A stretch of 64,000 bases of DNA from Stenotrophomonas maltophilia (lineage in GTDB: Bacteria; Pseudomonadota; Gammaproteobacteria; Xanthomonadales; Xanthomonadaceae), in assembly GCA_002364755.1 (NCBI GenBank), contig DEZI01000029.1, forward strand, positions 1 through 64,000, written 5' to 3'. Numbering within the stretch: position 1 is the first letter of the stretch; the number at the start of each line of letters is the position of its first letter. Below, one piece after another: positions 26,751 to 35,670 of this stretch. The position numbers and the translations under genes were made by a program. The notes under the pieces are model-generated. The model was not told the origin of the DNA. It saw nothing but the letters and a program-made list of their open reading frames with translations, and ran no database searches.

Positions 26751-27398
26751 ATGACCGAAGCCAAGCGCCTTGCCGCCGAGAAAGCCATCGAATACGTCCA
26801 GGACGGCATGATCGTCGGCGTCGGCACCGGTTCCACCGTTGCCTACTTCATCGATGCCCTGGCCCGCATCCAGCACCGCATCAAGGGCGCGGTGTCCAGT
26901 TCCGAACAGAGCACCGCCCGCCTGAAGCAGCACGGCATCGAGGTGATCGAACTGAACCACGCCGGCAGCCTGTCGCTGTACGTGGACGGCGCCGATGAGT
27001 GCGATGCCAACAAGTGCCTGATCAAGGGCGGTGGCGCCGCGCTGACCCGCGAGAAGATCATCGCCGAGGCCAGCGAGCGCTTCGTCTGCATCGTCGACCC
27101 GAGCAAGCAGGTGCCGGTGCTGGGCAGGTTCCCGCTGCCGGTGGAAGTGATCCCGATGGCGCGCAGCCTGGTGGCCCGCCAGATCCGCGACATGACCGGC
27201 GGCCAGCCGACCTGGCGCGAGGGCGTGGTGACCGACAATGGCAACCAGATCCTGGACATCCACAACCTGGAGATCACCGATCCGGAAAAGCTGGAGCGCG
27301 AGCTCAACCAGCTGCCGGGCGTGGTCTGCGTGGGCCTGTTCGCGCGCCGTCGCGCCGATGTGGTGATCGTCGGCGGCGAACCGCCGGTCGTGCTCTGA
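26751..27398 (+). CDS. rpiA: Ribose-5-phosphate isomerase A
   Basis: 215 residues. MIVGVGTGSTVAYFIDAL is the phosphate-binding N-terminus, DGADECDANKCLIKGGGAAL the active-site loop, and the later REKIIAEAS follows. It interconverts ribose 5-phosphate and ribulose 5-phosphate in the pentose phosphate pathway. It is the fourth protein gene downstream of zapA on the same strand. Confidence 0.97.
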   Translation: MTEAKRLAAEKAIEYVQDGMIVGVGTGSTVAYFIDALARIQHRIKGAVSSSEQSTARLKQHGIEVIELNHAGSLSLYVDGADECDANKCLIKGGGAALTREKIIAEASERFVCIVDPSKQVPVLGRFPLPVEVIPMARSLVARQIRDMTGGQPTWREGVVTDNGNQILDIHNLEITDPEKLERELNQLPGVVCVGLFARRRADVVIVGGEPPVVL

Positions 27399-27418
27399 AT
27401 TTCCCGAAGGACGCTGAC

Positions 27419-27859
27419 ATGTCGCTGCGCTCGCTGCTGATCCTCCCCCTGCTGGCCCTGACCGGCTGCGCCACCGATGCCGCCCGCCACTGGGTAGAGC
27501 TGGACGGCGCCCGTTACCAGGTGGAGCTGGCCACCAATGATGAAACCCGCGCCCGCGGGCTGATGTTCCGCGACCAGATGCCGGCCGACAACGGCATGCT
27601 CTTCATCCACGAGCGCGAGGAAATGCAGGCGTACTGGATGAAGAACACCAAGATCGCGCTGGACATCCTGTACTTCGACAGCGAGCGCAGGCTGGTCAGC
27701 CAGCAGCGCGACGTGCCGCCGTGCTCGGCCGGCGACATGTGCCCGCCCTACCCCAGCGCTGGCCCGGCGCGTTACGTGCTGGAGCTCAACGCCGGCCAGG
27801 CGGAGAAGCTGAAGCTGAAGGACGGCACGCCGCTGACCTTCGGCCCGGGCATCGAGTAG
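27419..27859 (+). CDS. DUF192 lipoprotein
   Basis: 146 residues. A short signal peptide ends in the lipobox LTGC at about residue 18, so it is a predicted lipoprotein. The mature part is one DUF192 domain: RARGLMFRDQMPADNGMLFI, and YWMKNTKIALDILYFD. The family is widespread and without a firm function. ATG at 27419 follows CGAAGGACGCTGAC, a usable ribosome site. The TAG stop comes from the GTAG head of a SMAG palindrome. Confidence 0.88.
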   Translation: MSLRSLLILPLLALTGCATDAARHWVELDGARYQVELATNDETRARGLMFRDQMPADNGMLFIHEREEMQAYWMKNTKIALDILYFDSERRLVSQQRDVPPCSAGDMCPPYPSAGPARYVLELNAGQAEKLKLKDGTPLTFGPGIE

Positions 27860-27930
27860 ATCCACGCCATGCGTGGATGAGCACGGATCCGGGGCCGGAT
27901 CCCTTTCGCGCGCGAAAGGGCTCTGACCGC
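27856..27930. repeat. SMAG plus second-type palindrome
   Basis: GTAGATCCACGCCATGCGTG at 27856 contains the stop of the DUF192 gene. It is followed at 27891-27930 by the other palindrome family in inverted orientation (GGGGCCGGATCCCTTTCGCG ... AAAGGGCTCTGACC). Confidence 0.75.
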
Positions 27931-28002
27931 GTTTCTTCAAGGCGCGGTTCTTTTCACGCCACACCGCTTGAAACCACCTGCGATTGCCTCCAGTCTGTGG
28001 CC

Positions 28003-28848
28003 ATGCAGGACCGGATCACACTCCCCGACTGGGATGCACTGGCCGACGTCGATGACGAGGCGCTGCCACTGTTGCCGACCGCGTTGCTGATCGCGCGCGA
28101 TGAATACCCCGACCTGCAGCCCGGTGTGTACGACGCACTCGTGCAGAGCCATGTCGACCACCTGCGCGCGGAAGTGGACACCATCGAGCGCTGGCCGCTG
28201 AAGATGGCCGCGGTCAACCGCCACCTGTTCGACGAACTGGGCTACAGCGGCGACCACCAGGAGTACTACGACCCGCGCAACAGCTACCTCAACCAGGTGT
28301 TCGAGCGGCGGCTGGGCAACCCAATCTCGCTGGCCCTGGTGCAGATGGAAGTCGCCCGTCGCCTGGGCATTCCGCTGGACGGCGTGTCCTTCCCCGGCCA
28401 CTTCCTGGTGCGCCTGCCGGTGGACGACGGCGTGCTGGTGATGGATCCGTTCAACGGCGGTCGCCCGCTGGACGTGGACGAGCTGCGCGAGCGCGCCAAG
28501 TCACACCTCGGCGGGCAGGCCCCGGACGACCAGGTGCTGGCCCAGATCCTCGACCCGGCGCCGACCCGCGCGATTCTCATCCGCATGCTGCGCAACCTGC
28601 ACGGTGTGTATGCCGAAGCCAGCGAGTGGGACCGTGCCGCGCGCAGTGCCGACCGCCTGCTGAAGCTGGCCCCGGAACAGGACGATGCCCTGCGTGACCG
28701 AGGCCTGGCCTACCTGCAGCTGGACTACGTGGCCGGTGCCCGCCACGACCTGGGCCAGTACCTGCGCCGCAACCCCGAAGCCAGCGATGCGCAGTGGCTG
28801 CGCGAAAAGCTGATCGACCTCGGTGGGCCGATGCCGCGCTTGCATTGA
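28003..28848 (+). CDS. SirB1/transglutaminase-like protein with TPR region
   Basis: 281 residues. YYDPRNSYLNQVFERRLGNP followed by ISLALVQMEVARRLGIPLDG and SFPGHFLVRLP is the SirB1_N transglutaminase-like core. TPR-like helices near residues 195-265 (ASEWDRAARSADRLLKLAPE) follow. The active-site Cys of true transglutaminases is not seen: the expected spot reads PISLALV. The family is common in gammaproteobacteria with no settled biochemical role; enzymatic activity is doubtful. No signal peptide is visible. Confidence 0.87.
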   Translation: MQDRITLPDWDALADVDDEALPLLPTALLIARDEYPDLQPGVYDALVQSHVDHLRAEVDTIERWPLKMAAVNRHLFDELGYSGDHQEYYDPRNSYLNQVFERRLGNPISLALVQMEVARRLGIPLDGVSFPGHFLVRLPVDDGVLVMDPFNGGRPLDVDELRERAKSHLGGQAPDDQVLAQILDPAPTRAILIRMLRNLHGVYAEASEWDRAARSADRLLKLAPEQDDALRDRGLAYLQLDYVAGARHDLGQYLRRNPEASDAQWLREKLIDLGGPMPRLH

Positions 28849-28856
28849 TTTAGCGG

Positions 28857-28910
28857 TGTGCGGACCAGCGGTCCGCACCTACCGGTAGCGCCGGGCAGTG
28901 CCCGGCGGCC
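28857..28910. repeat. Two SMAG elements
   Basis: An inverted GTGCGGACCAGCGGTCCGCA copy ending CTACC, then a forward GTAGCGCCGGGCAGTGCCC copy, fill the space between the SirB1-like gene and the converging rubredoxin gene. Confidence 0.75.
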
Positions 28911-28917
28911 CTCGCGC

Positions 28918-29109
28918 TCAATCGATCTCGACCATCTCGAAATCGTCCTTGGTCACCCCGCAGTCGGGGCAGGTCCAGGTCTCGGGAATGTCCTCCCAGC
29001 GCGTGCCCGGGGCGATGCCCTCTTCGGGCAAGCCGTCCGCTTCGCGGTAGATGAAGCCGCAGACCACGCACATCCAGGTACGCACGGTGGTGGGGGTGGC
29101 GTCGCTCAT
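28918..29109 (-). CDS. Rubredoxin
   Basis: 63 residues. Two iron-binding pairs, CVVCG near residue 12 and CPDCG near residue 45, flank the rubredoxin core FIYREADGLPEEGIAPGTRW with EDIPETWTCPDC. It is a one-electron carrier with a single Fe(Cys)4 site; the partner oxidase or hydroxylase is not in the window. I start at MSDATPTTVRTWMC; the upstream in-frame ATGs are not family-like. It is divergent from thiE. Confidence 0.93.
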   Translation of the reverse strand: MSDATPTTVRTWMCVVCGFIYREADGLPEEGIAPGTRWEDIPETWTCPDCGVTKDDFEMVEID

Positions 29110-29176
29110 CGGATAATCAGGGCTGGATTCACGGGCCGCCATTGTCCCATCGCGGCCCACTCACCGGTAGCCATCA

Positions 29177-29803
29177 ATGATTTCTGCTTCCCCGGCGCCC
29201 CGCGGCGTCTACCTGATCACCCCGGATGAACCCGATACCGCACGCCTGCTGGCGCGCACGGCGCCGCTGCTGGCCGCCGGTGCCACCTGGCTGCAGTACC
29301 GCAACAAGACCGCCAGCGACGCGCTGCGGCAGGAACAGGCCGCGGCCCTGCAGGCCCTGTGCGCGGCCCATGGCGTGCCGCTCATCATCAACGACGACCC
29401 GCAGCTGGCCAAGGCCGTGGGTGCGGCCGGCGTGCACCTGGGCGGCACCGACGGCGACATCGCCAGCGCGCGCGCCCTGCTCGGCCCGGACGCCATCATC
29501 GGCGCATCCTGCTACGACCAGCTGGCCAACGCCGAAAAGGCCGTGGCCGCCGGCGCCAGCTACGTGGCCTTCGGCGCCTTCTACCCCACCACCACCAAGG
29601 TCACCAGCAGCCGCGCCCACACCGACCTGCTGCGGCAAAGCGCCGCACTGGGCGTGCCGCGGGTGGCGATCGGCGGCCTGACGCCGGACAATGTCGGTCC
29701 CATCATCGATGCCGGCGCCGACCTGGTGGCCGTGGTCAGTGGCATCCATGCCGCGCAGGACCCGGTCGCGACCCAGCGCGCCTTCCTCGCCCAGTTCGCG
29801 TAA
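29177..29803 (+). CDS. thiE: Thiamine phosphate synthase
   Basis: 208 residues. GVYLITPDEPDTARLL, WLQYRNKTAS, LIINDDPQLA, GVHLGGTDGD and FGAFYPTTTK cover the TIM-barrel active site of ThiE. It joins HMP-PP and thiazole phosphate to thiamine phosphate. thiC, with its TPP riboswitch, lies 32 kb away; no riboswitch is seen here. hemL follows after 16 bp. Confidence 0.95.
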   Translation: MISASPAPRGVYLITPDEPDTARLLARTAPLLAAGATWLQYRNKTASDALRQEQAAALQALCAAHGVPLIINDDPQLAKAVGAAGVHLGGTDGDIASARALLGPDAIIGASCYDQLANAEKAVAAGASYVAFGAFYPTTTKVTSSRAHTDLLRQSAALGVPRVAIGGLTPDNVGPIIDAGADLVAVVSGIHAAQDPVATQRAFLAQFA

Positions 29804-29819
29804 CACCCAGGAAAGCCCC

Positions 29820-31109
29820 ATGAACCACGACCAGTCCCACGCCCTGTTCTCCCGCGCCCAGCAGCTGCTGCCGGGTGGCGTCAATTCGCCGGTGCGCGCG
29901 TTCAAGTCCGTCGGCGGCGAGCCGTTCTTCGTCGAGCGCGCCGATGGCGCCTACCTGTACGACGTCGACGGCAACCGCTACATCGACTACGTCGGTTCCT
30001 GGGGCCCGATGATCGTCGGCCACAACCACCCGGCCGTGCGCCAGGCGGTGAAGAAGGCCATCGACAACGGCCTGTCCTTCGGTGCGCCCTGTGCGGCCGA
30101 AGTGACCATGGCCGAGACCATCACCCGCCTGGTGCCGTCCTGCGAGATGGTGCGCATGGTCAACTCGGGCACCGAGGCCACGCTGTCGGCCATACGCCTG
30201 GCCCGTGGCGCCACCGGCCGCAACCGCATCGTCAAGTTCGAGGGCTGCTACCACGGCCACGGCGATTCGTTCCTGGTCAAGGCCGGCAGCGGCATGCTGA
30301 CCCTGGGCGTGCCGACCTCGCCGGGCGTGCCGGCCGGCCTGAGCGAACTGACCCTGACCCTGCCCTACAACGACTTCGACGCCGCCACCGCGCTGTTCGA
30401 AGCGCAGGGCAGCAACATCGCCGGCCTGATCATCGAACCGGTGGTGGGCAACGCCAACTGCATCCCGCCGCGCGACGGCTACCTGCAGCACCTGCGCGCG
30501 CTGTGCACGCAGTACGGCGCACTGCTGATCTTCGATGAAGTGATGACCGGCTTCCGCGTGGCCCTGGGCGGCGCGCAGGCACACTACGGCATCACCCCGG
30601 ACCTGAGCACCTTCGGCAAGATCATCGGCGGCGGCATGCCGGTGGGTGCCTACGGTGGCCGCCGCGAGCTGATGCAGCAGATCGCCCCGGCCGGCCCGAT
30701 CTACCAGGCCGGCACGCTGAGCGGCAACCCGGTGGCGATGGCTGCTGGTCTGGCGATGCTGGAACTGGTCTCGCAGCCGGGCTTCCACGACGAGCTCGCC
30801 GCGCGCACCGCGCGCCTGTGCGAAGGCCTGGAAGCGGCCGCCGCCGAAGCTGGCGTGGCCGTGACCACCACCCGCGTGGGTGCGATGTTCGGCCTGTTCT
30901 TCACCAGCGAAAAGGTGGAGACCTATGCGCAGGCCACCGCCTGCGACATTCCCGCGTTCAACCGCTTCTTCCACGCGATGCTGGACCAGGGCGTGTTCCT
31001 CGCACCGTCGGCCTACGAGGCCGGTTTCATGTCCAGCGCGCACGACGATGCCGTGATCGAAGCCACCCTGGCCGCCGCCCGCGTGGCGTTCATGGCTGCC
31101 AAGGGGTAA
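29820..31109 (+). CDS. hemL: Glutamate-1-semialdehyde 2,1-aminomutase
   Basis: 429 residues. LFSRAQQLLPGGVNSPVRAF is the diagnostic N-terminus, GSWGPMIVGHNHP and FEGCYHGHGDSFLVKAG follow, and the PLP lysine is in STFGKIIGGGMPVGAYGG. It makes 5-aminolevulinate in the C5 tetrapyrrole pathway. AGGAAAG before the ATG sets the start. Co-transcription with thiE is likely from the 16-bp gap. Confidence 0.97.
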   Translation: MNHDQSHALFSRAQQLLPGGVNSPVRAFKSVGGEPFFVERADGAYLYDVDGNRYIDYVGSWGPMIVGHNHPAVRQAVKKAIDNGLSFGAPCAAEVTMAETITRLVPSCEMVRMVNSGTEATLSAIRLARGATGRNRIVKFEGCYHGHGDSFLVKAGSGMLTLGVPTSPGVPAGLSELTLTLPYNDFDAATALFEAQGSNIAGLIIEPVVGNANCIPPRDGYLQHLRALCTQYGALLIFDEVMTGFRVALGGAQAHYGITPDLSTFGKIIGGGMPVGAYGGRRELMQQIAPAGPIYQAGTLSGNPVAMAAGLAMLELVSQPGFHDELAARTARLCEGLEAAAAEAGVAVTTTRVGAMFGLFFTSEKVETYAQATACDIPAFNRFFHAMLDQGVFLAPSAYEAGFMSSAHDDAVIEATLAAARVAFMAAKG

Positions 31110-31127
31110 GCAGCCTCCGGTGGGTGC

Positions 31128-31222
31128 CAACCCTGGTTGGCACCGCCTTTCACCGTATCCACGCATGGCGTGGATCTACCACGCATTGCCGGGGCACAGT
31201 AGAGCCACGCCATGCGTGGCTG
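31128..31222. repeat. SMAG cluster between hemL and azurin genes
   Basis: A GTGCCAACCCTGGTTGGCAC palindrome at about 31123, an inverted TCCACGCATGGCGTGGATCT copy at about 31158, and a forward GTAGAGCCACGCCATGCG at about 31199. Confidence 0.7.
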
Positions 31223-31225
31223 CGA

Positions 31226-31675
31226 TCAACCGAAGACGAAGCTGCCCTTCATCATCGCGAAGTGGCCGGGGAACGAGCAGAAGAAGGTGTAATCGCCGCC
31301 CTTCTGCAGGCCCTTGGTCGAGAAACGCACGCGCGCGGTGTCGCCGCCGCCGATCACCTTGGTGTGCGCGAGCACGCGCTTGTCGGCCTTGGGCAGGTAG
31401 CTGTCGGCCAGGGTCATGCGCATGCCGGCCATCGCCACCGGCTGGTAGTCGGCCGTGCGGGTCAGCACCCAGTTGTGGCCCATCGCCGTGGCCGCCAGCT
31501 TGCCGGTGTGGCGCAGGGTCAGGTCCACTTCGCTGCAGTCGGCAGCCACCTTGATCTGGCGCGTGCTGAAGCTCATCTGGTCGGTGCTGTCGATGCTCAC
31601 CGCACACACGCGTGCCATTGCCGACGGCGCCAGCATCAGCGCACCCAGTCCCACTGCCACCATCCAAGCCTTCAT
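31226..31675 (-). CDS. azu: Azurin
   Basis: 149 residues with a signal peptide of about 21 residues (MKAWMVAVGLGALMLAPSAM, then A). The type 1 copper ligands are clear: His in MGHNWVL, then Cys-His-Met in FFCSFPGHFAMMKG near the C-terminus. The disulfide cysteines VCAVSID and AADCSEVDL are present. It is a periplasmic blue-copper electron carrier. AGGAGA before the ATG supports the start; the open frame extends upstream without a signal peptide. Confidence 0.95.
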   Translation of the reverse strand: MKAWMVAVGLGALMLAPSAMARVCAVSIDSTDQMSFSTRQIKVAADCSEVDLTLRHTGKLAATAMGHNWVLTRTADYQPVAMAGMRMTLADSYLPKADKRVLAHTKVIGGGDTARVRFSTKGLQKGGDYTFFCSFPGHFAMMKGSFVFG

Positions 31676-31797
31676 CGTTGCGTCTCCTGCGGGTTCACCG
31701 ACCATTCTAGGCAGGGCCATGCGTTACCGGCTGCGACCGTCTGTCGCACGCGCACGGCAGGGTGTTCGCGCTTCCACGGCGATGGCATGCTCAGGCC

Positions 31798-32400
31798 ATG
31801 CGGATCGACCTGTTGCTGCTCGATGTGGATGGCGTGCTGGTGCAGTACCAGCGCGCGCAGCGCGTGCTGCATCTGGCGCAGGCGCTGGATGTGAGCGCCG
31901 ATGCCGTGCAGGCGGCGCTGTATGACAGTGGGCTGGAAGCGGCACACGACAGCGGCGCGCTGGATGGAACGACCTATCTGGCACGTCTTGGCGGACTGCT
32001 GGGCCGCAGCGTGGATACGCAGACCTGGACCGCCGCACGCCAGGCCGCCAGCCATCCGCAGGACGCGGTGCTGCAGCGCCTTGCGCAGCTGCAGGTGCCG
32101 CTGGCGGTGCTGACCAACAACGGCGCGCTGATGGTGCAGGCGCTGCCGCAGCTGCTGCCGGGCCTGTTTCCTGCGCTGCACGGGCGGGTGTTCTGCAGTG
32201 CCGATTTCGGCCTGCGCAAGCCGCAGCCGGCGGTGTTCCAGCGTGTGCTCGATGTGCTGCAGGTGGCACCTGCGCACACCCTGTTCGTCGATGACCTGTT
32301 CGCCAATGTGCGCGGTGCACGCGCCGCCGGCCTGCACGCGGAAACCGTGCGCGACGGGCGGGGCTTGGGGAAGGTGTTGAAGCGCTACGCGATCCTGTAG
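31798..32400 (+). CDS. HAD family hydrolase
   Basis: 200 residues. Motif I is LLLLDVDGVLVQYQ with DxDG, motif II TNNGAL, motif III the Lys in FGLRKPQPAVF, and motif IV FVDDLFANVRGA. It has the size and cap position of a phosphoglycolate-phosphatase-like HAD. Substrate unknown. Its TAG stop is provided by the GTAG head of the following SMAG dimer. Confidence 0.9.
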   Translation: MRIDLLLLDVDGVLVQYQRAQRVLHLAQALDVSADAVQAALYDSGLEAAHDSGALDGTTYLARLGGLLGRSVDTQTWTAARQAASHPQDAVLQRLAQLQVPLAVLTNNGALMVQALPQLLPGLFPALHGRVFCSADFGLRKPQPAVFQRVLDVLQVAPAHTLFVDDLFANVRGARAAGLHAETVRDGRGLGKVLKRYAIL

Positions 32401-32456
32401 GGCCGAGCCCATGCTCGGCTTGCGTGCAGCAGCCGAGCATGGGCTCGGCTCTGCGG
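32397..32456. repeat. SMAG inverted dimer
   Basis: GTAGGGCCGAGCCCATGC at 32397 and an inverted GAGCATGGGCTCGGCTCTGC copy. It spans the end of the HAD gene and lies before the converging argD-like gene, so it may serve as a bidirectional 3' structure. Confidence 0.75.
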
Positions 32457-32475
32457 GGGTTCGGCAGCAGCGGGA

Positions 32476-33702
32476 TCAGCGCGCGGCGACGAACGCGGCC
32501 ACTGCCGCGCGCAGGCGCTTGAGGCCTTCGGCCACTTCTTCGTCGGTGATGTTCAACGACGGCACGAAGCGCAGCACGTCCGGGCCGGCCTGCAGGGTCA
32601 GCAGGCCCTGGTCGGCGGCGTGGTCGAGGATGGCACCGGCCTGGCCGGCGAAGGCCGGGCTCAGCACCGCGCCCAGCATCAGGCCGCGGCCACGCACGCC
32701 ACTGAACACGCCGAATTCCTCGCTGATGCGGTCAAAGCCATCGCGCAGCGCCTTCGACTGGCGGCTGACGTTGGCGGCGATCTCCGGCGAGGCCAGCTTG
32801 CGCAGGGCCACGCGGGCGACGGCCGCGGCCAGCGGGTTGCCACCGAAGGTGGTGCCGTGGGCGCCGAACTGCATGGTTTCGGCCACCTTCGGGCCGGCCA
32901 GCATCGCGCCGATCGGGAAGCCGCCACCGAGGGCCTTGGCCAGGGTCACCATGTCCGGCACCACGTCATCCTGCCAGTGCGCGAACAGGGTACCGGTGCG
33001 GCCCATGCCGGCCTGGATCTCGTCCAGTACCAGCAGGGCATCGTGCTGGTCGCACAGCTCGCGCACGCGCTTGAGGAAACCGGACTTGGCCGGCATCACG
33101 CCGCCCTCGCCCTGCACCGGCTCCAGCATGACCGCAGCAACGTCGCCGGCGGCCATCGCGGTTTCCAGCTGCACCTCATCGTTGAAGTCGATGTAGCGGA
33201 AGCCACCGGGCAGCGGCTCGTAGCCTTCCTGGTATTTCGGCTGGGCGGTGGCGGTGACCGCGCCCATGGTGCGACCGTGGAAGCTGCCGCGGAAGGTGAT
33301 GATGACGCGCTTGTCGGCCGGGCGCCCCTTGCTGGAGGCCCACTTGCGGACCATCTTGATCGCCACTTCGTTGGCTTCGGCGCCGGAATTGCACAGGAAC
33401 ACGCGCTCGGCGAAGCGGCTGGCCTTCACCAGTTCCTCGGCCAGGTGCAGCGGCGGCGCGCTGTAGAAGACGTTGCTGGTGTGCCACAGCTTGCCCGCCT
33501 GCTCGACCAGCGCAGCCACCAGGTCCGGATCGTTATGGCCCAGGCCGCACACGGCGATGCCGGCGGCCAGGTCGATGAACTCGCGGCCCTGGCTGTCCCA
33601 CACGCGGGCGCCCTGGCCTCGCTCCAACACCACCTGGCGGGGCTTGTACACCGGCAGGTAGTAGTGCGACAGGGAGATCAACGGGTCGGTAGCGGCGGTC
33701 AT
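32476..33702 (-). CDS. argD: Acetylornithine aminotransferase-like PLP enzyme (ArgD/AstC)
   Basis: 408 residues. The class III aminotransferase pattern is complete: DLAAGIAVCGLGHNDPDLVA, LCNSGAEANEVAIKMVRKW, LVLDEIQAGMGRTGTLFA, PLP lysine in LAKALGGGFPIGAML, then GTTFGGNPLAAAV. Length and motifs fit N-acetylornithine/succinylornithine aminotransferase of arginine metabolism. ArgD and the catabolic AstC cannot be separated from sequence alone, and no other arg or ast gene is near. Confidence 0.88.
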   Translation of the reverse strand: MTAATDPLISLSHYYLPVYKPRQVVLERGQGARVWDSQGREFIDLAAGIAVCGLGHNDPDLVAALVEQAGKLWHTSNVFYSAPPLHLAEELVKASRFAERVFLCNSGAEANEVAIKMVRKWASSKGRPADKRVIITFRGSFHGRTMGAVTATAQPKYQEGYEPLPGGFRYIDFNDEVQLETAMAAGDVAAVMLEPVQGEGGVMPAKSGFLKRVRELCDQHDALLVLDEIQAGMGRTGTLFAHWQDDVVPDMVTLAKALGGGFPIGAMLAGPKVAETMQFGAHGTTFGGNPLAAAVARVALRKLASPEIAANVSRQSKALRDGFDRISEEFGVFSGVRGRGLMLGAVLSPAFAGQAGAILDHAADQGLLTLQAGPDVLRFVPSLNITDEEVAEGLKRLRAAVAAFVAAR

Positions 33703-33765
33703 GGCGGTGAGATGGTTTCGGGAATGCCCATTCTCGCCCCCCTAGCCCTGCGGCACAATGTGCGG

Positions 33766-34638
33766 ATGCGCCCGTTCTCCGCCCCCCAGCTGAACCCCGC
33801 CACCGCGTCCGGCTGGCGCCGGACCTGGTTCGACATCATCTACCGCCACGACACCCGGCCGTCGCGCAATTTCGACCTGATCCTGGTGGTGGCGATCATC
33901 GCCAGCATCGGGGTGGTGATGATCGACAGCGTCCAGCACCTGCACGTAGCGTGGTCGGACGGGCTGTACGTCATCGAGTGGGGCTTCACCGCCCTGTTCA
34001 CGATCGAGTACCTGCTGCGCCTGGCGGTGGTGAAGAGGCCGCTGCGCTACGCGGTCAGCATCTGGGGCATCATCGACCTGCTGTCGATCCTGCCTGCCTA
34101 CCTGTCGCTGTTCATCCCCGGCGCGCAGAGCCTGCTGGTGGTGCGCGCGCTGCGCATCCTGCGGGTGTTCCGCATCCTCAAGCTGACCCGCTATATCGAG
34201 GAAAGCGGCATCCTGCTGCAGTCGCTGTGGCGCAGCCGGCGCAAGATCCTGCTGTTCCTGTTCACGGTCATTACCATCACGATCATCGCCGGCACCCTGA
34301 TGTACATCATCGAGGGCCCCGCGCATGGGTTCAGCAACATCCCGGCCAGCATGTACTGGGCGGTGGTGACCATGGCCACGGTCGGCTTCGGCGACATCGT
34401 GCCGCAGACCGTGCTCGGCCGCTTCGTTACTTCGGTTCTGATCCTGATCGGCTACAGCATCATCGCCGTGCCCACCGGCATCTACACCGCCGAACTGGCC
34501 AACACCATGCGCGACGCCGATCTGGCCGCGCGCCGGGATGCACGTGGCTGCCCGCAGTGCGGGCTGGAAGGCCACGAGCCCGACGCGCGCCATTGCCGCC
34601 GGTGCGGCAGTGCCCTGCCGGATGCGTTCAACAACTGA
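33766..34638 (+). CDS. Kv-type voltage-gated ion channel with a C-terminal zinc ribbon
   Basis: 290 residues with six hydrophobic segments. S4 is arginine-rich (RALRILRVFRILKLTRYIE). The pore helix precedes the K+ selectivity filter TVGFGD at about residues 205-210, and S6 follows (LILIGYSIIAVPTGI). The C-terminus carries two CxxC pairs: CPQC at about 262-265 and CRRC at about 277-280, which form a zinc-ribbon-like tail. It is an inner-membrane potassium channel candidate. It is divergent from the argD-like gene. Confidence 0.88.
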   Translation: MRPFSAPQLNPATASGWRRTWFDIIYRHDTRPSRNFDLILVVAIIASIGVVMIDSVQHLHVAWSDGLYVIEWGFTALFTIEYLLRLAVVKRPLRYAVSIWGIIDLLSILPAYLSLFIPGAQSLLVVRALRILRVFRILKLTRYIEESGILLQSLWRSRRKILLFLFTVITITIIAGTLMYIIEGPAHGFSNIPASMYWAVVTMATVGFGDIVPQTVLGRFVTSVLILIGYSIIAVPTGIYTAELANTMRDADLAARRDARGCPQCGLEGHEPDARHCRRCGSALPDAFNN

Positions 34639-34639
34639 A

Positions 34640-34672
34640 CACGGCCGCCGGGCATGGCCCGGCGCTACCGGA
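34640..34672. repeat. Single SMAG element
   Basis: An inverted CCGGGCATGGCCCGGCGCTAC copy directly after the channel stop codon. Confidence 0.75.
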
Positions 34673-34686
34673 TGGCGATGCTGCCA

Positions 34687-35637
34687 TCAATGCATGCGGT
34701 TGCTGGTGGTCACCAGGTCGTTGTACGCGTCCAGGATGTCCGACTGCGCGCCTTCCGGGGCCGAGGTGAGCCAGCTGCCCGAAGCCTTACGCTCGGCGGC
34801 CAGCCCTTCGGCGCTGATCGGCTTGCCCTGCTCGATGCGTTCGATGCCACGGCCGGCCTTGCGGATCAGCATGTCAGCCGAGCGCTGCACATGGCCCCAC
34901 ATCGGGTCGTCCTTGCCGATGCCGGCGGCCTGCATTTCCTTCACCAGCGCCTCGTAATCCGACAGCCGCGTGCGCAGCGCGGCGACGTCCGGCTTTTCGT
35001 CCTGGAAGGCCACCGCAAGCTGCTTGCCGTCCCCCACCAGGCGCAGGTGGTAATACGCCGGCGAACGGCCCTCGCTCGCTTCAATCTGCTTCAGCTGCGC
35101 CGCACGGCGGTCTTCCTCGTTCTTTTCCAGCGCCACGTCCAGTGCGTCGCTGGCCTTGAAGAAGGCCGCATAGGCCTGCATCAGCGGTGCGTGCTGGCTG
35201 CGCATGCCTTCGCCACCATCACGGCGGAACTCCTCGCGGCTGAAGTAGCCATCGGCCTGCTCGATCTTCGCGTACAGGGCCTGGAAGGCCTGCTGGTAGT
35301 CACGCACCGGCGCGTCCATCGGCATCGCCGGCGTCATCGCCAGCGCGTCGGTCAGCGGCTGGCCGCAATACTCCACGCGGTGCGACAACACCTTGCCGGG
35401 CGAACGCGGCTGCGCCTCCTTGCCGGTCGGGCCGGCCTCGACATCCTTGATCCAGCCGGTATAGGTCTCGAAGCCTTCGTGGATGGGCTGCTCGACGCCG
35501 TTGTAGCACTCGATATAGGCGTTGACCTTGGCCAGGCTGGGATCGGCCAGCGCCAGACCGGGCGACTTGTTGCAACCGGCCAGGCCGGCCACGGCGCCCA
35601 GCAGCAACACCGGCAGTACACGTACAGAAGCGTTCAC
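34687..35637 (-). CDS. DUF3829 lipoprotein, paralogue 1
   Basis: 316 residues. A signal peptide ends at lipobox LAGC (VLLLGAVAGLAGCNK). The mature part is helical: AKVNAYIECYNGVEQPIHEG, then YTGWIKDVEAGPTGKE, typical of DUF3829 (YiiG-like). I choose the GTG at 35637, which has AGGA 7 nt upstream; the ATG five codons earlier has no ribosome site. It lies just downstream of a paralogue with matching segments (NAYISCFNALD, RWIQDVDAGPTGRE). Function unknown. Confidence 0.85.
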   Translation of the reverse strand: MNASVRVLPVLLLGAVAGLAGCNKSPGLALADPSLAKVNAYIECYNGVEQPIHEGFETYTGWIKDVEAGPTGKEAQPRSPGKVLSHRVEYCGQPLTDALAMTPAMPMDAPVRDYQQAFQALYAKIEQADGYFSREEFRRDGGEGMRSQHAPLMQAYAAFFKASDALDVALEKNEEDRRAAQLKQIEASEGRSPAYYHLRLVGDGKQLAVAFQDEKPDVAALRTRLSDYEALVKEMQAAGIGKDDPMWGHVQRSADMLIRKAGRGIERIEQGKPISAEGLAAERKASGSWLTSAPEGAQSDILDAYNDLVTTSNRMH

Positions 35638-35670
35638 TTCAGTTCCTCGCATGCAGAAAACGGGGGGACC

